From NCBI RefSeq assembly GCF_000407185.1, contig NZ_KE136481.1, positions 1-64,000 on the forward strand: DNA of 64,000 bases, in the 5' to 3' direction. Below, one piece after another: positions 47,068 through 56,160 of this stretch. A program made the translations under genes and the position numbers. Within the stretch, counting starts at the first letter, position 1. The number at the start of each line of letters is the position of its first letter. The DNA comes from Enterococcus malodoratus ATCC 43197 (GTDB lineage Bacteria; Bacillota; Bacilli; Lactobacillales; Enterococcaceae). The notes beneath the pieces are model-generated. The model was not told the DNA's origin, made no database searches, and saw only the letters and a program-made list of their open reading frames with translations.

Positions 47068-48315
47068 ATGTATGAAAGCACAGGCGCAGGTGAAACAGTT
47101 CGCTGTTCGTTTTGCGGAAAGACCCAAGAGGAAGTAAAGAAAGTCGTTGCGGGTCCTGGAGTTTACATTTGTAATGAATGTATCGACCTTTGTAAAGAGA
47201 TTATAGATGAAGAATTCCATGAGGAAGCTATTCGTGAATTTATTGATGTGCCAAAACCGAAAGAACTATTAGATGTATTGAATCAATACGTTATCGGACA
47301 AGATCGAGCAAAAAAAGCTTTATCAGTTGCTGTGTACAATCACTATAAACGAGTGAATACTGAGAATGATGGAATAGATGAAGTCGAATTACAAAAGAGT
47401 AATATTTGTTTGATCGGACCAACTGGTTCAGGGAAAACATTCTTAGCGCAGACTTTGGCAAGAACATTGAACGTCCCATTTGCAATTGCGGATGCAACAA
47501 GTTTGACCGAGGCAGGTTATGTTGGTGAAGATGTTGAAAATATCTTATTAAAGCTGTTGCAGGCTGCGGATTACAACGTTGAACGTGCGGAAAAGGGAAT
47601 CATTTATATTGATGAAATCGATAAAATCACCCGTAAAAGTGAAAATGTTTCGATTACCCGTGATGTGTCAGGCGAAGGGGTTCAGCAAGCTTTGCTTAAA
47701 ATTCTTGAGGGAACTGTTGCTAGTGTTCCGCCTCAGGGTGGACGTAAACATCCGCATCAAGAATTTATTCAAATCGACACAACGAATATCTTATTTATCG
47801 TTGGCGGAGCTTTTGATGGGATCGAAACGATTGTTAAGAACCGTTTAGGTGAAAAGACGATCGGATTTGGTCAAAACAATAAGAAAATTGACGACGATGA
47901 AAGTGTTATGCAGCAGATCATACCAGAAGATTTGTTGAAATTTGGTTTGATTCCAGAATTCATCGGACGTTTACCTGTGACAACGGCATTAGAGAAATTA
48001 ACGACAGAAGATTTGGTTCGTATTTTAACAGAACCAAAGAACGCGCTTGTCAAACAATATCAAAAATTACTTTCGTATGATGATACTGATTTGGCTTTCG
48101 ACGCTGACTCGTTAAATGCAATTGCTGATAAAGCGATTGCTCGTAATACTGGAGCTCGCGGCTTACGTTCAATCATTGAAGATGTCATGATGGATGTTAT
48201 GTTTGACATTCCTTCTGATGAATCCATTGAAAAAGTAATTGTTACAAAGGATTCTGTTGAGGGTTCAGGAAAACCAATTATTCAGTACCATAACGACAAG
48301 AAAAAAGCAGGTTAG
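47068..48315 (+). CDS. clpX: ATP-dependent Clp protease ATP-binding subunit ClpX
   Basis: AAA+ unfoldase that feeds substrates to ClpP. The 415-residue protein has an N-terminal zinc-binding domain (CSFCGK and CNECIDLC), Walker A GPTGSGKT, Walker [11 protein letters not shown], the substrate pore loop GYVGEDVE and the ClpP-docking IGFGQNN (IGF loop). ATG 47068 was chosen for its AGAGGTGA site; an in-frame ATG 21 nt upstream has none. engB follows, as in many Firmicutes, but a terminator separates them. Confidence 0.97.
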   Translation: MYESTGAGETVRCSFCGKTQEEVKKVVAGPGVYICNECIDLCKEIIDEEFHEEAIREFIDVPKPKELLDVLNQYVIGQDRAKKALSVAVYNHYKRVNTENDGIDEVELQKSNICLIGPTGSGKTFLAQTLARTLNVPFAIADATSLTEAGYVGEDVENILLKLLQAADYNVERAEKGIIYIDEIDKITRKSENVSITRDVSGEGVQQALLKILEGTVASVPPQGGRKHPHQEFIQIDTTNILFIVGGAFDGIETIVKNRLGEKTIGFGQNNKKIDDDESVMQQIIPEDLLKFGLIPEFIGRLPVTTALEKLTTEDLVRILTEPKNALVKQYQKLLSYDDTDLAFDADSLNAIADKAIARNTGARGLRSIIEDVMMDVMFDIPSDESIEKVIVTKDSVEGSGKPIIQYHNDKKKAG

Positions 48316-48320
48316 TACGT

Positions 48321-48353
48321 AAGGGTTCACAAATTCCTTTGTGAACCCTTTTT
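48321..48353 (+). terminator. terminator between clpX and engB
   Basis: AAGGGTTCACAAA (48321-48333) pairs with TTTGTGAACCCTT (48338-48350), then TTT. The short T-run makes partial readthrough into engB likely, since no clear separate promoter fits in the 15 nt before engB. Confidence 0.82.
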
Positions 48354-48368
48354 GAAAGGCGTGGAAGA

Positions 48369-48965
48369 ATGAAAGTGCATAATGCAGAGATCGTTATCAG
48401 CGCGGTCTCACCAAAACAATATCCTGAAACTGATTTACCTGAAATAGCGTTGGCTGGACGTTCGAATGTAGGCAAATCTTCCTTCATCAATACGTTGATA
48501 GATCGAAAAAATTTGGCTCGTACCTCAGGTAAACCAGGAAAAACGCAGACTTTAAATTTTTATTTAATCGAAAATGCTTTGCATTTTGTAGACGTACCTG
48601 GTTACGGCTATGCAAAAGTCTCTAAGACTGAGCGGGCAAAATGGGGCGAAATGATCGAGACGTACATTACTACGCGAAAACAACTGCGTGCAGTAGTCTC
48701 ATTAGTTGATGTACGGCATGATCCTAGTAAAGAAGACATTCAAATGTATGAATTTCTGAAATACTATAACCTTCCAGTGATCGTCGTTGCAACAAAGGCT
48801 GATAAGATCCCTCGTGGGAAGTGGAATAAGCATACTAGTGCTATCAAGAAAAAATTAGATTTTGATCCAAATGATACTTTCATTCTTTTCTCTTCGGAAA
48901 CAAAAAAAGGAAAAGAAGAAGCTTGGCAGGCAATTGAAGCTGCAATCGAAAAGGATCAGGCTTAA
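48369..48965 (+). CDS. engB: ribosome biogenesis GTPase EngB (YsxC)
   Basis: Essential GTPase for 50S ribosomal subunit assembly. The 198-residue protein has G1 [11 protein letters not shown]3 DVPGYG, G4 ATKADK and the G5 region LFSSETKKG. Its last four codons, KDQA and stop, form the left arm of a palindromic terminator. The convergent small gene on the other strand uses the same palindrome to end in KDQA too. Confidence 0.96.
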   Translation: MKVHNAEIVISAVSPKQYPETDLPEIALAGRSNVGKSSFINTLIDRKNLARTSGKPGKTQTLNFYLIENALHFVDVPGYGYAKVSKTERAKWGEMIETYITTRKQLRAVVSLVDVRHDPSKEDIQMYEFLKYYNLPVIVVATKADKIPRGKWNKHTSAIKKKLDFDPNDTFILFSSETKKGKEEAWQAIEAAIEKDQA

Positions 48966-48982
48966 GCCTGATCCTTTTTTTT
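48951..48982. terminator. bidirectional terminator encoding both C-termini
   Basis: AAGGATCAGGCTT (48951-48963) is followed directly by its perfect reverse complement AAGCCTGATCCTT (48964-48976), then T-run. The arms are coding sequence of engB and of the opposing 50-residue gene. Confidence 0.9.
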
Positions 48983-49114
48983 ATCTGTTTGTTCAATTTT
49001 TGGTTTTAAGAACTTTTGGATGTCCTCGTCCTTCTGCACTTTTTTGTCTGGATCAACTGCAAATGATTCAAACAACTTATCTAAATCATCGGTTTTCTCA
49101 AATTTCAGGCCCAT
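48962..49114 (-). CDS. 50-residue conserved-looking small protein
   Basis: A short gene on the minus strand starting [21 protein letters not shown] and ending KKKDQA. It has an excellent GGAGG ribosome-binding site 9 nt before ATG and ends in the terminator shared with engB. Charged and soluble. The N-terminal [11 protein letters not shown] motif recalls a family of very short streptococcal/enterococcal proteins of unknown function (possibly the SPJ_0845 family), from memory only. Confidence 0.75.
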   Translation of the reverse strand: MGLKFEKTDDLDKLFESFAVDPDKKVQKDEDIQKFLKPKIEQTDKKKDQA

Positions 49115-49249
49115 CTAAAACACCTCCATTTTTAGTTTTAACACAATTTATTATAGTATACAATTTTTTGAAACTTAGTAATCAATTTCATAGGGTTTTT
49201 TAAATCTTTAAGATATAATTATAATAGAGTAATGAGAAAGGGGAAGGCA

Positions 49250-50578
49250 ATGGAAAAAAATCAGAAGTTATATAGCGTCAGCCAGCTTTACGATTTAAAG
49301 CAAGTCGATATTCAATCGAAGATCAATGATTGGCTAATCATGAGTCGTCTATTGCTGGAACCAGACATGATGTTGATTAACGGGAAAGAGCAGGCATTTG
49401 ATCTGAGACTGTTGCAACAAGTGATCGCAGACTTTGGTATGAAGGAAGATTTCTGGCTGCAACTAAAAAATGCGGAGGAAGAAACCACTATTCACGTCTT
49501 AGGCGATACCTTGTTTGAGAAATGCATTATCAACAAGAAAAACTTTTATTACTGGGAGAATGTCTATCTAGATTATTTAAAATCCCGGTTGATTGAGCAT
49601 GGTTTCTTTGCTTATATTCGTTCCTATGAAGAATACTTGTATCATAATACAAGCGAACTCTCAAAGCGTCGATCATTCGAGACGGCTGATGAGACCAATG
49701 CACTGCCAATGATGAAGGGACTTAATGGCGATATTGTAGTAGATTGCAATGTTTTTCCTGGTTATGATGTTTTCTATAAGGGTGTTTGCTTAACGGCGTG
49801 TTGGTGGTTGTTTTTGGGCGAACCTTACAAAAAGTTATTTGCTAGACAGCTTTTGTTGGATATTCAACAAGTTGAGCGAGTGGCAGAGCTTGGTTCGGGA
49901 GTCTTTTTTGAATTACACAAGGACCCTTTCCAATGGCAGGAAGAGGCGAACTTGAAATTTCAACAGTTGTTCCGTGATCAATTGGGTATCTCACAATTGT
50001 CTTATACAAACGGCGTCGGGTTATTGAAGCAACCGTATATTGAATTTGCATTTGAAGATACAGTCATTCAGACGGTACAATATCAAAACGATCAATTTCA
50101 GCCAACCGAAAAAAGTGATGCCTCATATTTTGTGACCCGTACTTATAATTTTTTGACCAATCAGTATCGAGTAAATCGAATGAAGGGCGGGCTAAACGCG
50201 TTAGCCTATTTTCCGTGGATTGATGATGAGAGTGAACGAATGATGAATTATCACATCCTGTATCCTGAGTTAACATTAGACAAAGGATTAGCGGCTTTCG
50301 AGTATTATATTCGAGATTCGATCGAATTTGAGATTCAAGACATGCGCTACAAAGAGTACACAGCTGTTTTACAATTATTTATTCCAAAGAAAGCTTTTTT
50401 GGATTTTCCGTTGGAAGAATTGAAGCTGGCACTAAAAGATATGACGATTCATCAGGTTAGTCGAAAAAATGATTCATTGACCTTTTCTTTGGAAAAGGAG
50501 GCGAAGCATTTGATTGTTTCGTTTATTGATCAGAAAAAAGTATCGGCTAAAAATCAATTGGATATTCTTGAAATTTGA
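49250..50578 (+). CDS. hypothetical protein, 442 residues
   Basis: A cytoplasmic protein (no signal peptide, no membrane span) starting MEKNQKLYSVSQLYDLKQ. It is rich in aromatic and acidic residues and mixed alpha/beta in look. No nucleotide-binding or catalytic motif could be identified. ATG 49250 was chosen for the AAGGGGAAGG site just upstream; an in-frame ATG at 49232 has no site. A TATAAT stands at 49214-49219. The 61-residue membrane protein gene follows after 81 nt. I do not recognise the family. Confidence 0.8.
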   Translation: MEKNQKLYSVSQLYDLKQVDIQSKINDWLIMSRLLLEPDMMLINGKEQAFDLRLLQQVIADFGMKEDFWLQLKNAEEETTIHVLGDTLFEKCIINKKNFYYWENVYLDYLKSRLIEHGFFAYIRSYEEYLYHNTSELSKRRSFETADETNALPMMKGLNGDIVVDCNVFPGYDVFYKGVCLTACWWLFLGEPYKKLFARQLLLDIQQVERVAELGSGVFFELHKDPFQWQEEANLKFQQLFRDQLGISQLSYTNGVGLLKQPYIEFAFEDTVIQTVQYQNDQFQPTEKSDASYFVTRTYNFLTNQYRVNRMKGGLNALAYFPWIDDESERMMNYHILYPELTLDKGLAAFEYYIRDSIEFEIQDMRYKEYTAVLQLFIPKKAFLDFPLEELKLALKDMTIHQVSRKNDSLTFSLEKEAKHLIVSFIDQKKVSAKNQLDILEI

Positions 50579-50659
50579 TAGGATGATATTTGGCTTGAAA
50601 ATCGAATTATTTTTCTTTGGAAAAGGTAATTCTTTAATATGAAAAAAGGAGAGGTTAGT

Positions 50660-50845
50660 ATGGATCGAAGATATATCAAGATTATGGGTAGTTGTTTACT
50701 GATTGTTGGACTGATTTTTGCGTTGCCGCTTGCAGCATTAGAGATTCCTTTATCAATTGCAGTTTTCTTTATTGGTATGATCTTATTTATGATCAAACCA
50801 AAACCTCAGCCAGTTCGTATTCATAGAAAAGATCGTTGGATGTAA
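50660..50845 (+). CDS. small membrane protein, 61 residues
   Basis: Starts MDRRYIKIMGSCLLIVGLIF and has two closely spaced hydrophobic segments (about 7-27 and 31-47) followed by a basic tail (KPKPQPVRIHRKDRWM). ATG 50660 follows AAAGGAGAGG; the in-frame ATG at 50639 lacks a site. It probably forms a membrane hairpin with a cytoplasmic positive tail. Function unknown; possibly cotranscribed with the preceding gene. Confidence 0.72.
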   Translation: MDRRYIKIMGSCLLIVGLIFALPLAALEIPLSIAVFFIGMILFMIKPKPQPVRIHRKDRWM

Positions 50846-50884
50846 AAAAAATCCACTCTCATATCGAGAGTGGATTTTTTTTTA
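50846..50884. terminator. bidirectional terminator between small membrane gene and fruA
   Basis: ATCCACTCTC (50851-50860) pairs with GAGAGTGGAT (50866-50875), flanked by runs of A and T on both strands. Confidence 0.92.
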
Positions 50885-50886
50885 GT

Positions 50887-52803
50887 TTATTGAGCTACTG
50901 GTTTTTTTACTAAACCATAGATAACACCTGAAACAATCGCGCCGATAGCGATAAACAACAGATATAGTAATGGGTGGCTCAACAACAGCACAACGAAGAT
51001 CCCACCGTGAGGAGCAAGCAATTTGATTCCAACTGCTCCGACTAAACCACCAGCTAGAGCTGAACCGACAACAAAACTTGGAATGACACGAATTGGATCG
51101 GCTGCTGCAAATGGAATTGCGCCTTCTGTAACGAAGGAAAGTCCCATGACGATATTTGTCAAACCGGCATCAACTTGGCTCTTTTCAAATTTGTTTTTGA
51201 ACAAACGAGTAGCAACAAAAATTGCCAATGGAGGAACCATCCCGCCGGCCATTACCGCTGCCATCACGATTGAACCACCTTGTGCAACAGATGAAGCTAA
51301 TGTTGCAGTACCGAAGACATATGCTGCTTTATTGATTGGACCACCTAAGTCAATAGCCATCATGCCGCCTAGCAAAGCACCCAATAAGATGGCGTTTGAC
51401 CCGCTAAGACCAGTTAAGAAACCATTTAATCCATCGTTAATTGCTTTCATAGGAACATTGACTAGAAGCATCAAGAAACCAGTAATCATTAATCCAAAGA
51501 AGGGATAAAAGAGAATGGCTTTGATTCCTTCAAGTGATTTAGGCAAGTTTTTAAATAGTTTCTTCAAGAAAATGATGACATAGCCGGCAAGGAAACCGCC
51601 AATCAACGCACCTAGGAAACCAGCACCACCGGCATTTGCTAAAGCACCAGCGGCAAAACCAGCGATTAAACCAGGACGATCAGCAATACTTGATGCGATA
51701 AATCCAGCAAGTACAGGAAGCATGAAGCCGAATGCAGCACCACCGATTTGGTTGAACCAGCTAGCAACTTGGTTGTAGTTCCCTAAGTTTGCCAATTCAG
51801 AATGTGGTACGCCCATAAACTGGTCGATCATGAATGATAAAGCAATCATGATTCCGCCACCGATAACGAATGGCAGCATGTGTGAAACACCGTTCATCAA
51901 ATCTTTATAAATCCGTTGACCTAGTGTTCCGTTATCGCTTTTTTCTTCCTCAGATGAAGCTTCTTCGCCATTGCCATGGTAGACAGGAGCAGTTCCGCTT
52001 AAAGCCAAGTTGATTAATTCCTCTGGCTTGCGAATACCATCGCTTACTGGACGGTTAACCAATTCTTTTCCATTAAAACGATTCATTTCAACCTTTTTGT
52101 CGGCTGCAACAATGACACCAGCTGCCCGAGAAATATCTTCGTCAGTTAGGCGATGTTTGATTCCTTCTGAACCATTTGTTTCAACCTTAATATCAACGCC
52201 CATTTCTTTTGCTTTTTTCTTCAAAGCATCTTCAGCCATGTAGGTATGAGCGATTCCAGTAGGGCAGGCAGTTACCGCAACAATATACTGACGGTTAGTA
52301 TCCTTGATTTTTTCTTCAGCTTCGGCTTTTTCTTCAGCCTCTTTTGCCTTTTCCGCCGCTTCAAAAGTAGCTTGGACTTGATCAGGCGTTTCCGCTGTTT
52401 TCAGTTTTGCAACAAAATCAGGATCGATCAAAAGTCGTGATAACGCTGCTAAAGCTTGGAGGTGAGTATCGTTGGCACCTTCAGGAGCAGCAATCATAAA
52501 GAATAGGTAGGTAGGTTGACCGTCTAATGATTCATAATCAACACCGCTTTTACTTTTTGCGAAAAGGACTGTAGCTTCCTTAACTGCACTGTTTTTTGCG
52601 TGAGGCATCGCGATACCATCGCCTAAACCAGTTGAAGTTTGTGCTTCACGATTTAAAATACCTTCTTTGTAAACATCAATATCCGAGATTCGACCGGCAT
52701 CATACATTTTTTGCACCATTTCATCGATTGCGGCTTTTTTAGTCGTCGCCTGCAGGTCCATAATCATGGCATCTTTGATCAATAAATCTTTAATATCCAT
52801 CAT
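50887..52803 (-). CDS. fruA: PTS fructose transporter, EIIABC
   Basis: Imports fructose and phosphorylates it to fructose-1-phosphate. The 638-residue chain is, in order: EIIA with the phospho-His in GIAMPHAK (His68), a charged Ala/Glu/Lys-rich linker (about 148-168), EIIB with the phospho-Cys in VTACPTGIAHTYMAE (Cys180), and a C-terminal membrane EIIC (about 300-635). The product feeds FruK, encoded just upstream in the same operon. ATG 52803 or the next codon's ATG is preceded by AGGAG. Confidence 0.96.
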   Translation of the reverse strand: MMDIKDLLIKDAMIMDLQATTKKAAIDEMVQKMYDAGRISDIDVYKEGILNREAQTSTGLGDGIAMPHAKNSAVKEATVLFAKSKSGVDYESLDGQPTYLFFMIAAPEGANDTHLQALAALSRLLIDPDFVAKLKTAETPDQVQATFEAAEKAKEAEEKAEAEEKIKDTNRQYIVAVTACPTGIAHTYMAEDALKKKAKEMGVDIKVETNGSEGIKHRLTDEDISRAAGVIVAADKKVEMNRFNGKELVNRPVSDGIRKPEELINLALSGTAPVYHGNGEEASSEEEKSDNGTLGQRIYKDLMNGVSHMLPFVIGGGIMIALSFMIDQFMGVPHSELANLGNYNQVASWFNQIGGAAFGFMLPVLAGFIASSIADRPGLIAGFAAGALANAGGAGFLGALIGGFLAGYVIIFLKKLFKNLPKSLEGIKAILFYPFFGLMITGFLMLLVNVPMKAINDGLNGFLTGLSGSNAILLGALLGGMMAIDLGGPINKAAYVFGTATLASSVAQGGSIVMAAVMAGGMVPPLAIFVATRLFKNKFEKSQVDAGLTNIVMGLSFVTEGAIPFAAADPIRVIPSFVVGSALAGGLVGAVGIKLLAPHGGIFVVLLLSHPLLYLLFIAIGAIVSGVIYGLVKKPVAQ

Positions 52804-52858
52804 AATTCCTCCAAATTCTAGTAGGGTACATATTTTTTAACAGAAGGGCAAACCAAGT

Positions 52859-53773
52859 CTACTTTACTTTCGTGATTTGTACTTCCGGTAATAAAGCTTG
52901 AATAAAATCTGCTGTGGCTAAATCATCTGAAAAAGTCGTAGCACTTCCGCAAGCGACGCCCCATTTGAATGCTTCAACAGGATCTTGCGTTTTGGTAAAA
53001 TTACCAACAAACCCAGCAATCATTGAATCACCAGCGCCGACGGAGTTTTTAACCGGACGCTTCAGGACATTCGACCGGTAAATACCATCCTTAGTAAATA
53101 GTAACGCTCCGTCGCCAGCCATAGAAACTAACGCATGCTGTGCACCTTCATCTAATAAGCGTTGACCGAACGGATAAATATCTTCAACCGAATTGAATGT
53201 TGTTTGATATAAATCGGCCAATTCATGATTATTAGGTTTTACCAATAGCGGGCCGTTTTCCAATGCATCCATTAAATCGGTCCCGGTAGTATCAATGACG
53301 AATGAAGCACCTTGTGATCTAATGATTTTTATTAATTCTTGATAAAAGCCAGTGGGAACACTGCCGGGTTTACTTCCAGATAAAACAACGATATCTTCCG
53401 CCGTTAAATTCCCTAAAACTTTTTTTAACGCGTCCATTTCGTTCTCTGAAACGATTGGCCCTTGTCCGTTAATTTCGGTTTCTTCGCTGGCTTTCAACTT
53501 GATATTGATTCGAGTGTCGTCAGCGACTGTCGTGAAATTTGTTTGAATGGTTTCGCGTTCCAACCATTCTTCGATGAAACGACCGGTAAAGCCGCCGAGA
53601 AAACCTAGAGCAGTCGAATCATTATCAATCCGTTTCAAAATACGTGAAACATTGATGCCTTTTCCTCCAGGCAATTTTAAATCGCTTTTCATTCGATTGA
53701 CATCACCAATTGTTAGTTGATCGACATGAACGATATAATCAATCGATGGGTTTAGTGTAACTGTATAAATCAT
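52859..53773 (-). CDS. fruK: 1-phosphofructokinase
   Basis: Phosphorylates fructose-1-phosphate to fructose-1,6-bisphosphate. The 304-residue PfkB-family kinase has MIYTVTLNPSIDYIVHV, the N-terminal signature GGKGINVSRIL and the C-terminal catalytic-base motif NSVGAGDSMIAGF. Its ATG overlaps the fruR stop by 4 nt. fruA follows after 55 nt. Length and context distinguish it from tagatose-6-phosphate kinase. Confidence 0.96.
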   Translation of the reverse strand: MIYTVTLNPSIDYIVHVDQLTIGDVNRMKSDLKLPGGKGINVSRILKRIDNDSTALGFLGGFTGRFIEEWLERETIQTNFTTVADDTRINIKLKASEETEINGQGPIVSENEMDALKKVLGNLTAEDIVVLSGSKPGSVPTGFYQELIKIIRSQGASFVIDTTGTDLMDALENGPLLVKPNNHELADLYQTTFNSVEDIYPFGQRLLDEGAQHALVSMAGDGALLFTKDGIYRSNVLKRPVKNSVGAGDSMIAGFVGNFTKTQDPVEAFKWGVACGSATTFSDDLATADFIQALLPEVQITKVK

Positions 53774-54522
53774 ACAGAAACCTCCTTCAAGGTAGTTTGT
53801 GCTGTGATTTGATCATGGATAACCAAAGGACAGGTATCTGTGAGGATCGAAGCTGCTGACAATGGAGCGACACTGACAAAGCTCGTTTGATTAAATTTGC
53901 TATGGTCAACAAGCACGAAGGCTTCTTCGGCTTGTTGGATCGCAGCACGTTTTAAAATCGCTTCCTCAGGATCAGGGGTGGAGTAGCCGCTCTCAATATG
54001 AATACCATTCATACCCATAAAGGCTTTATTGAAACGATATTGTTTCAATTGTTCTAAAGCCTGAGAACCTACAACGGCATCAGTGGTCAATTTTATTCGG
54101 CCGCCTAATACGATTGTCGCAATTTGAGCTTCTACTAAACGTGCCGCAAGACCAACTGAATTCGTCACGACTGTGATTGCTCGATTGATTAGAAAAGGAA
54201 TCATTTCTGAAGTCGTGGTGCCGGCATCTAAATAGATGACATCGCCTTCAGCTATACAATCCGCAGCATATTTGGCAACAATTTTTTTCTGTTGAACGTT
54301 TTTGGATGATTTTTCAGTCATACCAAGTTCTTGTTCAAGATGTTGTGGCCGTTTTGCACCGCCGTGGACGCGTTCCAATAAACCTAAGTCTTCCAACTCC
54401 TGCAGGTCGCGGCGAACGGTCGACTCAGAAGAGTCTAACCACAGCACTAAATCTTGTGATTTAACCAATCCATCGCGTTCTAGCCACTCAATAATTTTTT
54501 TATGTCGTTCTTCTGTAAGCAT
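53770..54522 (-). CDS. fruR: DeoR-family regulator of the fructose operon
   Basis: A 250-residue regulator with an N-terminal DeoR helix-turn-helix (MLTEERHKKIIEWLERDGLVKSQDLVLWLDSSESTVRRDLQELE) and a C-terminal sugar-phosphate sensor domain (DAGTTTSEMIPFL, KAFMGMNGIH). It probably responds to fructose-1-phosphate. Start 54522 follows GAAGGAGG and begins with the conserved MLTEER; a longer reading to 54603 would cross the promoter. It is first in the fruR-fruK-fruA operon and probably autoregulated. Confidence 0.94.
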   Translation of the reverse strand: MLTEERHKKIIEWLERDGLVKSQDLVLWLDSSESTVRRDLQELEDLGLLERVHGGAKRPQHLEQELGMTEKSSKNVQQKKIVAKYAADCIAEGDVIYLDAGTTTSEMIPFLINRAITVVTNSVGLAARLVEAQIATIVLGGRIKLTTDAVVGSQALEQLKQYRFNKAFMGMNGIHIESGYSTPDPEEAILKRAAIQQAEEAFVLVDHSKFNQTSFVSVAPLSAASILTDTCPLVIHDQITAQTTLKEVSV

Positions 54523-54544
54523 TTTCAATCCTCCTTCATTTGAA

Positions 54545-54602
54545 ATATTACCACAATTATTTTTGCATTTCAACCATAAACGGTCACAAACATCCAAAAA
54601 CA
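54545..54602 (-). promoter_or_regulatory. fru operon promoter and phased FruR-type repeats
   Basis: On the minus strand TTGAAA (54573-54568), 17-bp spacer, TAATAT (54550-54545). Just upstream of the -35, GTTT recurs exactly every 10 bp (plus-strand AAAC at 54578, 54588, 54598), with TGTTT at two of the three. Short direct repeats in helical phase are typical of DeoR-family operators. Confidence 0.68.
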
Positions 54603-54679
54603 TTTAAGGTGTTAAATTTGATTCATCTTATTATGAAGAAACTCTCATTTTCTGTATGATAGATATAGAGGTGAAGATT

Positions 54680-56140
54680 ATGGGAAAACAAACAATTTTA
54701 CAAGGATTTGAATGGTATCTTCCTGCTGACGGCAATCATTGGAAAACGTTGGCTGAAAAAGCAGAAGAACTACGTCGCTTTGGAATTAATGCTATCTGGA
54801 TGCCGCCGGCTTATAAAGGAGCTGAAGGCGCGAATGATGTTGGTTATGGAACCTATGATCTTTATGATCTTGGTGAATTCGACCAAAAGGGGAGCGTTCG
54901 AACCAAGTATGGAACGAAAGAAGAATATTTGAGCAGTATTGCTGCATTGAAAAAAGCTGGTTTGAAGGTTTATGCTGATATCGTTTTTGATCATTTTATG
55001 GGGGCCGATGAGACCGAAGTTGTCTCAGCAGTTTCTTATCAATTTGATGATCGAACCAAACCAAGTTCCGGGACAGAAGAAATTGAGGCTTGGACAAAAT
55101 TTACTTTTCCTGGTCGGCAAGGGAAATACAACGACTATCAATGGAATTGGAAGAATTTTTCTGGTGTTGATTATGATGCCCGTGAAAAGGATCATGCAAT
55201 CTTCAACTTCGCCGACAAAGGATGGGAACCAAAAGTTGACGATGAAAACGGCAACTTTGATTATTTGATGGGTTGTAATCTAGACATGGAAAATCCTGAA
55301 ACTATCGAACAACTGGATAAGTGGGGAAAATGGTACCAAGAGGTGACAGGAGTCGACGGATACCGCTTGGATGCAGTCAAACATATTCGATTTGACCTAT
55401 TTGTGGATTGGATTTTGCATCGACGCGAGGAAAAGGACGAAGAACTTTTTGTTGTTGGTGAATATTGGTCGGATGAGTTAGAAAAACTGCAAGAATATTT
55501 GGACTCATCAGGCAATCTAATTTCACTTTTTGATGTGCCATTGCATTTTAATTTGTTTCAGGCGGCCTCAACTATGGGTGAATTCGATATGCGGCAAATT
55601 TTTGCCGGAACGCTGATTGAAACCCGTCCCGACTGGTCCGTAACATTTGTGGATAATCATGATACGCAACACGGTCAGAGTTTAGAGTCATGGGTAGAAG
55701 GTTGGTTTAAGCTGCATGGCTATAGTTTGATTTTATTAAGAAATGAAGGGATTCCCGTTGTATTTTGGGGAGATCTTTACGGAACAGAAAATGCTGAAGC
55801 TGTTGGAGAGGGTTTAAACTCCATGATTAAATTGCGGGAGGAGTTAAACTTTGGGAGCCAAGCAGATTATTTCGACGATCCAGATGTGATTGGTTGGACA
55901 TTAACTGGCGAGTTTGACCAAGCTGAATCCGGTGCGGCAGTTATTATGACCAATGCCAAAGGCGGGGAAAAAGAAATGACTATCAGTGCCATTCATGAAG
56001 GAGAGACTTTTGTTGATTTGCTTGGAAATAATGAGGCGAAAATTGTTTTAGATGAAAATGGCCAAGGAACATTTCCGGTAAATGATGGTCAGGTTTCTGT
56101 TTATGTAAATGAAAAATTAGTCAAAAAAATACGAGGGTGA
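54680..56140 (+). CDS. cytoplasmic alpha-amylase (GH13)
   Basis: Hydrolyses internal alpha-1,4-glucosidic bonds of maltodextrins or glycogen-like glucans. The 486-residue protein has the four GH13 motifs: DIVFDHF, GYRLDAVKHI (nucleophile Asp near 231), VVGEYW (acid Glu) and FVDNHDTQHG. There is no signal peptide, so it acts inside the cell, like other cytoplasmic GH13_5 amylases starting with LQGFEWYLPADG. ATG 54680 follows GAGGTGA; the upstream in-frame ATG at 54656 has no site. Its last codons (IRG stop) are part of the terminator shared with clcA. Confidence 0.93.
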   Translation: MGKQTILQGFEWYLPADGNHWKTLAEKAEELRRFGINAIWMPPAYKGAEGANDVGYGTYDLYDLGEFDQKGSVRTKYGTKEEYLSSIAALKKAGLKVYADIVFDHFMGADETEVVSAVSYQFDDRTKPSSGTEEIEAWTKFTFPGRQGKYNDYQWNWKNFSGVDYDAREKDHAIFNFADKGWEPKVDDENGNFDYLMGCNLDMENPETIEQLDKWGKWYQEVTGVDGYRLDAVKHIRFDLFVDWILHRREEKDEELFVVGEYWSDELEKLQEYLDSSGNLISLFDVPLHFNLFQAASTMGEFDMRQIFAGTLIETRPDWSVTFVDNHDTQHGQSLESWVEGWFKLHGYSLILLRNEGIPVVFWGDLYGTENAEAVGEGLNSMIKLREELNFGSQADYFDDPDVIGWTLTGEFDQAESGAAVIMTNAKGGEKEMTISAIHEGETFVDLLGNNEAKIVLDENGQGTFPVNDGQVSVYVNEKLVKKIRG

Positions 56141-56160
56141 GCCTAGCTCATCCTCGTATT
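56118..56160. terminator. terminator encoding the ends of the amylase and clcA
   Basis: AATACGAGGGTGAG (56128-56141) pairs with CTCATCCTCGTATT (56147-56160) with one G-U pair. The run of A before it gives a strong T-run on the minus strand for clcA; on the plus strand the T-run is poor. Both genes end in Ile-Arg-Gly through the arms. Confidence 0.85.
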
